NCBI GenBank assembly: GCA_024529925.1
Contig: JAFEUB010001185.1
Span: forward strand, 97,001 to 161,000
Source of the DNA: Ophthalmolycus amberensis
Taxonomy: Eukaryota > Chordata > Actinopteri > Perciformes > Zoarcidae
Length of the DNA: 64,000 nt
Reading direction: 5' to 3'
Within the stretch, counting starts at the first letter, position 1. Every line of letters begins with the position of its first letter. The translations under genes were made by a program, and so were the position numbers. Under the pieces are notes generated by a model. The model was not told the origin of the DNA. It saw only the letters and a list, made by a program, of their open reading frames with translations, and made no database searches. This document shows, piece by piece, positions 38,101-49,900 of the stretch.

Positions 38101-41100
38101 CTACTACTACAAATATCACTACTACTACTACTAGTACTTATTCTAATGCTACTAATACTTCTACTAATAATACTTCTACTACAACTTATACTACTACAAA
38201 TATCACCACTGATGAATTTTTTTAAGCCACAGAAACTGTTCAAATATCAAAATGTTCAGCTCTTTCAGGAGAGGGGTGATATGACTTTTCATATTTGTAA
38301 TCTTTCAACTTTTTGAATTATTAAGCTTTTTGCAATTTGTTTTTGAATTGGATATCTATTTTCAGCAATGTTTTTGCGATTCATTTCAGTTTTCAGCATT
38401 CCAACGCATTTTCAGCAGGAAATGCTTTTTCTAGTTTACATTATTAATCCTATTACCGATACCATTAATGCACAGTACTGACTTTGTTTCTTCCCCGGAG
38501 TCCTTGTGCTTTCTCTCCTCACAGGTTTCCATGGAGCATGGTTTCATCTGGACCCTGGTCCTTCCTCCTACCATTGCCCTGCTGATTCCAACTGCTAATA
38601 TCACTTTTATTATTACTCACATTACTATTTCATACTACCGATATCATTAATGCACATTATTGACCTGCTTCTTCACCAGAGTCTCTGTGCTTTCTCGCCT
38701 CACAGGTTCCTGTGTATCCGGGTTAAACCTGGACCAGGTCTTGCCTCCTGCCGTGGTTGTGTCATACATTGAATGTGCTGTAATTACATTGAATGTGTTG
38801 TGATTCACTATCCTGTTCTACACATGACATCTATTGCACTTCTGTCCATCCTGGAGAGGGATCCCTCCTCTGTTGCTCTCCCACAGGTTTCTTCCTCTTT
38901 TCTCCCCGTTAAATGGGTTTTTTTGGGGAGTTTTTCCTGTTCTGATGTGAGGGTCCCGGGACAAGAGGATGTCAATGTGTACATATTGTAAAGCCCTCTG
39001 AGGCAAATTTGTAATTTGTGATTTTGGGCGATAAAAAAATAAATGGAATTGAATTGAATAATAGGTCAACATTTCACATAAACTATACAGTATTTCCAAC
39101 ACTTCGCCGCAGTATCAAAACAGAAGCTTGCTGAGCTTGGCGCTCCCGCTTTCCGTAGTCATTGCATGGCAGCTCGCCGCAGGCTGCACCTTACCACTGC
39201 CCTGGTGTGTTTTCGGAGCTCTGATAACCGCGCACTGTATTGGCTTTAGCCCCCCAGGACCTTGAACTGGATGAGGTGATAATGAATGGAAAGAGGGAGA
39301 CCCAGTTTTAGATATGCCCCCCCCCCCCCACATACAGACATGCATACATGTCCACCCCCACACCTCAGCCCCAGCAGAGGCCTGACTGACCTGGCAGCAG
39401 GCGAACCTTCCAGTATATGCGCAGGCACTGCTCCTCCTTGCGAAAGCCACGCTGGCACTTGCAGGCCACGAGAGCGGGGTGCTTAGCCAGCAGAGCGTCC
39501 TGTCTCTCCAGGCACTCGGCGGCCACCTGCTCCCCCAACGGGGACACCGCTGCGTCGGCCGCACACAGCTCCAAGCCCCGGTACAGCGCCTCGCACCGGG
39601 GGTCGGCGGAGCACACTCGGTGAGCTTCAACACAGTCAGTGGGGGAGAGAGGTGGAGAGGGCAACACACCTAAATGAGTACAGAAGAGATGGAGAGAGAT
39701 AAGTTATGTGTCAAGGCCTGCTCACACCCAGGCAAAGATAATATGTGTGTTTGCAAAATATGTGGTTCGAGAAGCTCGGTATCGTAATGACCCTATTTAA
39801 ACCTGGCATCAACACTGTTGGGTGATTCGATCACAAGTTGAGAGCAGAAAGCTAGATGTCCCAAGTCCCAACAAATCCGTAAAACACTGATGTGTCCCGG
39901 TTTCAACAGACACTACCAAATTGTCCCGGTTTTCACCCAACTAAAATAATAATCCCTTCTAAAGAGCTCCAGGAAGCTTACTCTTTCCTTCGTAAAGTAC
40001 CTGGCCATTAAGATACTTCTTCTTCATCCTGCAAGAGTACATTTTCGGTCGTGCGAGGTGGAAATGCCGATATGAAAGATCATATTAAGATGGTCAGATA
40101 GCAATATACAATAGCAAGCATTTGGTGCATGCATAAGTGAATGTGCGGTACACTTTAGGGTCCCGGTGTGGAGGTTTGAAAATATGGTCACACTGGTGTT
40201 ACCAGAACTCGCCAGAGTTTGTTTGATTGAGACAGGTCTCAGATCATTTTCTCCTGATTCGTCCATGTGGATTGTGAATAAAGGGTCTAACATTTACTTC
40301 AGGGACAACGGAGTGAAAGAATCGGTCATAATCTGTGCTAACATTCATTTCTCCACAAAGTGAATAGACTCAGGACCTACTTCAAAAGGGCCAAATTAGT
40401 GGTGAAATTATTACAAATGAACTGAGAGGAGTAAACATGAAGTCACACTGTGCCAAAATGAAACAGCGCTTACTTTGAGAGCTCCTGTGAAAATGCACAA
40501 GAGCGGCATCGTAACTTCATTTCATCCATATCTGTGAACCTCATCAACGTTCTCCTCTTAAGTCATTTCCTTTATCGTTCTAGTTGTAATCTCTGTAAAG
40601 ATGTCTATTTTTCCGTCCTTGATCTGGCAGAATAAGGAAAAAGGTTCCGAACATCTCGTCTTTGACAGTTACCGTGCAGTAATTTAATGCTTTAGGTATG
40701 AATTCATGCTCTGATAGAACTTCATACAATCTCGAATTGGTCTGTTTTTCTTTCACACCAAAAATGAACCATGCCAGATTGTGATTGAAGGCAGATAAAA
40801 CCCGATGTTTTCAAGAATGCTCGCTGTGGTTGTTGGTCTACATCAGAGTTGCGAAACAGCCGAACTAAACAGAGAGTTTGTTTGAAGCAGTTTGTGTGTT
40901 TGAGGTGTGAAAGCACCCTAACAGGTCAGGGAACACTGTGGGCCAGACGTCATGCCTATAGTCACACAGGCCGGCTTCCACTCATCCCACTTTCAAATGA
41001 GGAACGTCCCATTTTCAACCGCATACCTTTCTGTTTCCTTTTCCAGAACACTAAAGTAGATTCTCCTCAGCCAAGACATTCAGCCCCGGATAAAGTTACC

Positions 41101-41848
41101 CCAGATAGTTTTCATTTATTACAGGCGTCTGCACTGTGTGGAACTTTCTCCAAGAGAGGAACCGTTGTTTTCTGAAGTGTGTCGGCTTCGATTTGCAATA
41201 GCAAAGAGAAGAGGCTTCCCTGGTAAAAATCCAATAGCTGATATATGCACAGGGGGAGAGTGCAGAGAAGTTGTTTGAGGACAGCAGAAATGTCATACGG
41301 GAGTAGAAATAGGGGAACGGAAAGACGGATGGGAAAATGGAGAGGTGTGGGGCGAGGGAGAGGGGCGAGGGAGAGGGGCGAGAGAGATAGAGGCAGAGGT
41401 GGAGAGCGAGCGTACCAATGTGAACCTTGATGGGTTGGACACGCGCACAGTATGAGACACAATCAGCATGCACCGCCGAAAATGAGGTTCTTAGAATCAC
41501 ACGAAGATGCACACATATGCACGCACACACACACACATACACACACACACAAACACACACACACACACGTACACGCACAAACACACGCACACGCACACGC
41601 ACAAACACAGGAACACGCAATTACAAAAGAACAACACGTAAGCACACACACACACACACACAAGCGCATGGCTGCCCTGGGAAGGACCCTTCTATGTGTG
41701 TGTCCTGCTGGGAGAGAGACTGGCAGGCACAGAACCCATCATTCCTACCAGAATACAATACTGCACAACCACAGGGGACGGGGCAAAGCAATCTGTCTAA
41801 GACACACACGCACGCGCATACATACTCGCATAGGCTTCCACACACACA

Positions 41849-41883
<35 letters not shown>

Positions 41884-42106
41884 CTCGGTGTCAGAATAAA
41901 GTGGCTGAGAGAGCATAAACAGCTTAACATTCGGTGCCGGATCAGTAGACAGTATGTAAATTGAATACTGAGTGTGCTGATGAAAGACTAACCACATACA
42001 TAAAACATTGTTGGTTGAACAAACAGCCTTTGTGGAGCGCCGCTTCCCGACGCTGCGCCGCAACTCACTTTGTCCACACATCAGACTATGGCTTGATCCC
42101 GACCAC

Positions 42107-42139
<33 letters not shown>

Positions 42140-43935
42140 TGTCCTTTCTCACGGCAGCGCCGCATCATCAAATTTTCACAAAACGTTTTTTTTTTATCTC
42201 TGCTAAACTGGAAACGGTTTCTTCCCTTTTTCATCCCTTCATCTCAGTCATCCAGGTAGTACGACGACAGTTCAAAATAAAACAATATATCGCTTCACAA
42301 AAAGAGTCCAATGAACTCCCTTCAGGGATTTGAAGAAAGAAACTCCAATGGAGTCCATCTGGCGTCACATAGTAGAAAAAATATTAGCATTCAGATCAGT
42401 TGCTAAGCCGAGGCAACAGATTAATTAACTCTGTGAATGGACTGCTAAACTGCATGCGCTTTAGATGCTATTTTTGAATAACGCTTCCAAAGCCAGAATG
42501 CATCTGGCATTCAGAATAAAAGTGTGGAATAATAATTCTGTAAAAAGAAAAAATGCAACCATCATACCAGTTAAATCATCATGCTAGTTAAAGCTATGAC
42601 AAGGAACTTTCCTTGTTGTGTTGAATTTGGCGGCCCCTGTGGACAAAGCAGTAGTGTTTCCGTGAGCACCCTGCATCGTGTCGTAAAGATGTGCAGCTGC
42701 CAGACTCCCTTTAGAAAAGCTCTCGTTTTACTGCTGCAGGGTCTGACAGGCTTCACCTCTCAGTCCTGGTTCTCCCGCGCCTCCCTTTCCTCCAGCGGGC
42801 CCAGCAATACGGCATCGGCCTCAAGCAGGCTTTGTGCTGCCGGAGGCCGCACTTGAGTTCGAGCTAACGGAGGTTCTGCCAAACCTGCGTACCGAACATC
42901 GTCTCGTCTGGTGTTGCAGGGATTCAGACCTATGACGAATAACATATTTTGAATATATAGAACAGCCAATCCTCTCACCAATGGTCTTGTTTGCTTATGT
43001 ATGTAATATAGAGGCATCACTATTACATTGGAACTGTTTCATAACCAGTTAGAAGTTAATTGTAGTAACTTTAACTGAAGGAGCAGGCTGCAGAGGTCTG
43101 GTAAGATCACCGTCAGTAGACCTAAAACCAGCATGAAAACCATTGTGCAATTCCCCTTTGATTGTTAAAGAAATAGTTACATTATAGGAAACATGCTAAT
43201 ACGCTTTATTGCAGAGAGTTAGGTGAAAATAGTCACACCACTCAAATATAATACAGACGCAGACAACACACCGATATACCTTCTCCAGAGACCCGGTGAC
43301 CCAAGAAGCCTTGCTGTTGCTTTAGACCGTCTCAGTGATATCAACTGTTGGATTGCACAAAAAAGTGCAATATCTGCTTATTGTTAACGGATCAAACTCT
43401 TGTGACATTGAAGGATCATATAGAAATATTCATTTAAACACAGAGATGAGAAGATTAAAAAAATGACAAGCAAAGCTGACATACCGTTATTAATTCATCA
43501 TGTCATCATATGATACTTTGACATTTACATTTCTATATTGGGACACTAATCAAAACAGCCTTATGCAACGCAGATGAGTGAATCCGGCAAAAGCAGACTC
43601 CTCTGCTTAAGGCCGCCTAAAAGCACATCATGAACACTGTCTGCTGGCCTTTACGGAGCTTTCTGTTAGATTATACAGAGGGAAGTCCAGGACGCATAAG
43701 AAGGACACCATCTTTAGTTCATCCACTGCAAAAAAACTATTGTAAACAATGGAGTGAACCACACATTATTATAAATGTCACATTCATTTTGAAGGAGCTT
43801 TTACATTCTTGTCTTCTCAATCTCAATGCTGGTAAAAAGCAAAGTAATGCTACAGGAGCAAACACAACGCCAACTACAGCCAGAAACAACTTTTGTTGCC
43901 GTATTACTCTGCCTTTTTGGCCCAGGTTGCCCCCC

Positions 43936-43966
<31 letters not shown>

Positions 43967-46900
43967 CACCACCACACAGCACCAAAGGAAGTGCTCCTGA
44001 AATGAATAAGGTAGTCAGTGTTGTTGTTGCCTAGTAATTGTAGTCGTAGGCCCCTTTAGGAGTCTCTCAAGAGGTGTTCCCACAGGAAGTCCAAGCCACA
44101 GTGTGTGATGTTGCCAAGCCAGAGGGCCAAGCGGTGAAGTTGTTTAGCTAAACCTAACTTTGGCAGCCAGGCTTTTTTTCCTCCCAGACTTCAAAATGTT
44201 CAGTCAGAGAGAGAAAGCTCCTCACTAATTCATCTTCACTGGAAAATAATGAGGAGTAAATGTTGATGAATAGATGTACGTGCCTCCATCTCGGTAGAAT
44301 TACCCAAAAAACCCGTTTGACATCAGTGGATCGCAGAAAGAAAGATAAAGAATGTTGTTTCCACTGTGTCTGCAGGCGGAGAGCAGCCCCCTGCATCAGT
44401 GCTGGTGGAGTTTATCATTGTTTTCCCATTGAAAACAATGAGCATACAGTGTGCCATCTGCTGCACACCAGCTCTGTGTGAACAAAGAGTCTGGAGAGCT
44501 GCTTCGAGGAAGACCAGCATTCAGACCGAGTAGCCTGTTTGTTTGACATTCACTCGATCCAGCAAACCAACGGGTCACGTTTCTTAACAGGCGCTCCAGG
44601 TCCTGAGCAGAATGTGACGCTCCATTTGGACTCAGCTAACGTCTGTACAGCTGGTCCATTGGTGGATTAAAACAGATTGCAATAAAAACCTCTAGGAGTA
44701 GCATGCCACCGTTTTTGATCCAGTAGTTGTAGCACCCTCTTTGGGTCAATGTAGTTCTCAAAATTAAAAAAACACGATATAGTATTTCCTCAAGTGTCAG
44801 AATGCAACTTTCATCAATTACATTTTTTTTCATGTGCCGCAGATTTTCGACCACTTTAAGTAGCTCTTCAAAACATCTGGCGATTGACAGTCACAAGGAG
44901 GGAAGTGCCCCACTGATGAATGAAACCCGTCAGTTTGACCCGGCCTGGACTGGCTGGTACTTTTACTGCTATCTCCAAGCGCCAAAGCAATATGTTTAAT
45001 TTGCAACGAGTGCCTTGTGGTCATTAAAGAATATAAAATCCGGAGGCACCATATTGAGCGAAGGACAAATGTTCAGAGTGGGATCAGAGGAGAGGGCCGC
45101 GATCACAGCCGTATGACCCTGGTGTGTTTCTGAACTCTATGCTGTGCTCGGGTCCGATATCTGACCGAACTTCTTTCATTTATTTCAGAAGTAAAATAAC
45201 AATCTTTTTTTTTCTTCTTTTTTTTTGTAAGTTCATTAATTGTCATTACAAAAGCTAAAAGAAAAGTTTGAAATATGCTCCTGAAAATGTATGGCTCGTC
45301 TGCATTCCTAGCATTAAAATCAGGCCCAGTTGAATTTGTAACTGAAAATCCCTGCCCTATGGCAACGACGTGTAAGGAATAGGTCAATACAACTTCACCT
45401 CACCCACCACATTGATTCTGAGGTGGTAACATAGCACCGGCTCCTCTCGGCCATTACGGTGCATCTTACAAATCATGTGCCACAGGGTTGGATTTAATGT
45501 GAAACCTGCTGGATTCGTTTACAGCACAAAGCACACTACTGCAGCTAATCCACACTGTGATTCCACTTATATTATTACAACTGCACAGTCTCACTGATTT
45601 ACCTGGTCAGTATATACTGGCTGTTATCGGCTCTTGTCCTTCTCTCTGTACAAACATCTCCTTCTTTTTATATTTGCCACAGAGAGACTCAGAGAGAAAC
45701 GAGCTGTGGTGAAGAAACAAGGCAAAGAAGTGTTTCTGTGGGTGAAAGTACTGCCACGACTGTGATGAAGTGGAAGTGATGCGTTTCACATTTGAGGTTT
45801 GCTTGGTACAAAGAGAGGAGTTACTGGTCGGGTGGAATGAGTAGTGATGGCAACCACAGCCGAATGAACAGACAAAAAAACTACAAAAAAGACAGCCATC
45901 TATAAAACACCAAACTTAAATTGACATCAAAGAAAGAATCTCAGGGGAAAAGTAGAGACCCCAGTGTTTGCTTGGAAGTAGAGCTCTACATGGACAGCAA
46001 TTAAGCATCAAAGAGACAAAGTGAAGACATAATCCCGTGGATTCTCCCTTAAATGCCATGGAAGCTAGATTAGATATTCAGCAGCCTTCTACTGTAATGT
46101 GAAGCTGAAGCAGAGCTTTAGTATCAAACGTACAACGTCCAGTTGCTTGTTTGCCCAACTGTGGCTCAGTGGTAGAGCAGGGTCGTCCTTCAATCAGAGG
46201 ATCGGTGGTTCGATCACCGGCTCCGCTAGTCCATGTCGATGTGTCCTTGGGCCAGACACTTAACCCCCAGGCTGTGCCTGCGATGTGTGAATGAGTGTGA
46301 ATGTTAGAGTCCTGATGGGCAGGTGGCACCTTGCATGGTAGCCCCGTCCATCAGTGTATGAATGGGTGTGAATGGATGAATGATGACATGTAGTGTTAAG
46401 TGCTTTGAGTGGTTGGAAGAATAGAAAAATGCTGAGAGTAAAAGTCCCATTTTGAATTACTAAATAATTGTGTGTATTCAGCTATTTCCTGTATTTAGAA
46501 TTGTCACTTTAAAAAAAATACGATCAGTGGCGTCTACTTTTTCCTTTTAAATTGGAACTCTAGCCTTGTTAATAAACTAGGACTTTGTTTGAAGGTGCAA
46601 TGTGTAATGTTAGGCATAGAGGTCTTTGACATAACGTCAACACTGTAACCTCCAACTCAAGGTCCAACTACTAGCTATTTTCCAGAGCTTTCAACCTTAT
46701 CACACGACTTCCTCAGCAGGAGTCCTTCGTAGTTGGTTTAAATTTACACATGCGATTTCACTCATGATCCTGGAAATACCTTAGTAGGTTCACTTACTAG
46801 CTTATTCTGAAATTTCAACCATATTTTTCTTCAACTGTATCACCAGGTCTTCATCGGCGGATGGAGTGTGCTCATCAACCATCAACCACAAATCTGTACC

Positions 46901-49900
46901 ACAACAGATTTGAGGTCCCCTGTTAGCGAATGAACGAGATGCATTTCAAAGCTCTAGGAAACAGTTGGGACTGTTTAGTAAAAGTAATAAACCACTTTTT
47001 GATAAGACAATGGACGGAACAATGTCAACTCCACAATGTACCTGAGAATACGGTTACATGAATGGTGTTCTGTGCATACCAACTCAAGGCCCACTGCTTC
47101 TCCTGGAGCTTCCAGAAACATGCAAAACAAGGTCAAAACTGAACCTTTCTGAATTTCTGATTTTCTTCAGTTTGAACCAGATGTTTTTTTTTTACTGACA
47201 TAGGTGTGTATGTTGAATATATCAAACAGTATATCAAAGCAGGCTGGTCTCATCCAGTATTCGTAGCAATACCTACGAAAAATAAAGCACCATAATTTGT
47301 AGACACCCCACGAAATTATTTTGTACGTTATCGACATAATCATGAACAAGGACATATAAACACTGCGAAAGCACACACACAGGCCGGGCACAAGTGGTGG
47401 TGGAAGGGTCCAACAACCAGTAATCTTTCAGCCAGGAGACCGCTGTTCCTTCCCCATGTGGAACGAGAAGTTATGTTTATTTATTTCTCACGTAACTTGC
47501 ATGATGTAGTTTACAGCACTTCAGTGGGTATTTTTACCCAAACGACGATCTTGTCCTAAACCTAACCAAGTAGTTCTGTTGCCAAAACCCTCCTGAGTAG
47601 TTTCCTGTGGAGTTTATTTTGAACAGACTGTATGCATGCTACGAGGGGATATTGACATGTGTTGCTGGCTCTCGTAGAAGAACACATATCGTAAAGATAT
47701 CGTACGAACAATTGTACGTGGATCAAAGAAGTGACTCGGTCCATTTTTATCTTAAAGCTAATCACAGCTAATGAGAGCTTTGAGTCATCTCTTGATTTGC
47801 CTAGCAACCCACAGAACAAGCAAAATCAACCTTGACACTCTGAGCAAATTTTAAATCATCTTGGACGCTCCAACACTAATGCCACGCCAAAGCCTCGCAG
47901 CAGTGGAGCAGGTTTCACTGCTGCCCATTCACGGCTGATGGCTGAGGTTTGAAGGGCTCTTACGGAGTTACAGACTGCAGCAGAGTGAAGACAGACTCCG
48001 TGTTTGCAGCCTCTGATTCCAGGACATCTAAGAGCCGCTGCATGGTCTTTGGTTCCCTATTCTGTGCTTCCGTAGTAAAAGCTGAGAGACAATATTTGGA
48101 GTCAGAGTGACCTTTTAACAGAGCAACAACTTCATCATATTGGTAAAATTAGTTCTGCAGCACCAGGGTAGGTCAACCAATTATATAATATACAATAAAA
48201 AAAAATGTGTGAGCAAGAGCATGTGGAGCAGTTTGCAAAAAATCAACAATATGAGCTGAGCTTTAGCTCCCCTTTCTCCACTTCATGCCAGAAAGCCAGC
48301 ACTCTTCCCCCTCCAAAATGAACCAGAATCATTTGTGCAAAAGTTAGTGTGTCACCCGCAAATTTCTAATCACATTTCACAGACACTCCAAGGCTCTGAA
48401 TCACGAAGCCTCTCCAGTCTCTCATTCTCTCACTTCCTTGTTTATGAAAAACGGAGGTCAGAGAGGAGCCATAATTAGCGTAATTGTGATCAAAGAGCAA
48501 GTAATGGATAATGTCTGAATGGTTGCAAAGGTCTCAGACAGTGATGAATGCCTCCCATTTTTCTTTCCACTTTGCAAAGGAACCCCTGTCGTGTCCCTGT
48601 ATCCTAAAGGAGCTGCTACATCCAGCCCTTGTGTTTCTGCAAAGCGGGACTGTGATCCGTTTGTGGTTTTCACAAGAAAAACGCTGGAAATGAACGAGTC
48701 ATTTCAGGCCTATAGGATAACTGTAGGGGGATTGGGATGTCAGGCTTTAAGAGAGACTGTTCACACATACGAAACCCATACACTGGATGCCAACTGTCAT
48801 GAATCGAACTTTAAAACAGAATGCTGGCAGAAGTCCACTGCTGCTCAAGGGCTCATAAGGCAGCAGCGGTGCAACATGGGGATGTTGAGAAAGAGTCAAA
48901 TGTCTTCTGACACGTGGGAGGAATGAAATCTTCATATTTTAGACACTGAGCTTTCTGTTAGTGCCATCCCCAGGTCACATATACTTTCCCTTTACCGTCT
49001 TCTGGATATCTCATAAATTAATAAACAGATTGGAATGACATGACCAGGGACATTCATGATTCCCAGAAAATAAACCCTTTATCACCCACCGTTGCTCACG
49101 TCTGTCCAAAATGTATTGATATAGATGTATAGATTCGTGCATTTGTAATGCAAAATGACCACTTGCCTAAATTCAAGCTGTGGTCTGTTGTTTGATGTCA
49201 TCAGACATGTCTTCAATTCGTCTACTTGTAGTGTCATTTGATTTGACAGAGGTACAGTGTTCAGTTCATCCTCTGCTGATTGAACACCTCTCTCACCACG
49301 TCCATGGCTGCAGGTAAGTGAGACTCTTGTGTGACGTCCTCAGGTCTTGAAGTCGTCTTCGAAAGTACTCAACAGGTTTATCTTTGAGAGAAGAGTGTTT
49401 TGTTTCCAAATGCCGCTTCAGTTTTGACGGCTTCATGCTTTCTTGTGCCAGAACCTCGCTGCACAAAACACACTGAGGTGTTTGCCCTCTTTTGTCCTCA
49501 ACGTAAGAAAATCCATATCTCATGTAGTCGGTGTCGTACTTGCGTTTCGCTCAATTAGCATGAAAACAAACTTTGCGGGTGTTCTTCTATGCTGTGAAAT
49601 AGCGGGTGTCTATTAGCATTACAAGGCATTAATGCCAAATACTGTTAAGGAGTGTGAATAGACGACACTCCGCTGCATAAAAAATCACCTTCAAAATAAA
49701 AGCACAGGATTTTTTTTTTTTTTCAGGCTAAGGCCCGCGACCCACTGAAAACGGGTCCGCGACCCACCAGTTGAGAATCACTGTTCTAGATGATACTTTC
49801 GTACAGTTAAACCTCGGGTGGGTACTGCATTTTTTCTGATATTTATTGAAACTCTCTTGACTTCCCAACATGATATCAATGAATCAAATGCTCTGACAAA

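Larger units (their letters stand above)
31127..38435 (+). mobile_element. Helentron-like (Helitron2) non-autonomous element, with LINE B inserted
   Basis: Left end: GTTGGAATGC (31127-31136) with GCATTCCAAC (31143-31152) forms a perfect 10 bp stem. Right end: GCATTCCAAC again at 38396-38405, then the hairpin GCATTT/AAATGC (38406-38425), a T run and CTAGT ending at 38435. An inverted repeat placed at the 5' end and just inside the 3' hairpin, with a CTRRT terminus, is the arrangement described for Helentrons. A T flanks each side, consistent with T-T insertion. A 110 bp block starting AAGC(T/C)ACAGAAAC is present near both ends (31236-31345, 38222-38330). No Rep/helicase frame is present. Without LINE B it would be about 2.5 kb. 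Confidence 0.72.
30851..39060 (+). mobile_element. 3' UTR of LINE element A, split by a Helentron-like insertion
   Basis: 30851-31126 and 38436-39060 are two halves of one LINE 3' UTR. It is built of repeated units that share CATTAATGC, CCCCGGAGT or CACCAGAGT, TGTGCTTTCTC.CCTCACAGG and ATCTGGAC; units begin near 30984, 38463 and 38645, and the first is interrupted. The end reads GTTTCTTCC, GGGAGTTTTTCCTG and TAAATGGAATTGAATTGAAT, a typical LINE tail with a short tandem repeat. Confidence 0.8.
25447..39390 (-). other. Intron 2 of the gfra3-like gene
   Basis: 13.9 kb. 25447-27650 holds nothing recognised. After that come two dispersed repeats, an hAT element (29066-29771) and the nested LINE, Helentron and LINE block (30310-39060), which makes up most of the intron. 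Size is therefore largely due to insertions. Confidence 0.8.

Noticed and set aside
40720..40930. Possible transposon end (GTGTGAAAGCACCCTAAC near 40906)
   Set aside because: The motif resembles ends of fish DNA transposons, but no convincing partner end or target duplication was found.
41096..42234. Overlapping frames of 110-174 codons on both strands
   Set aside because: They translate CA/TG and CT microsatellites and have no domain.
46153..46230. tRNA gene
   Set aside because: Boxes A and B are present but the cloverleaf is not, and it is joined to a SINE body with further copies in the window.
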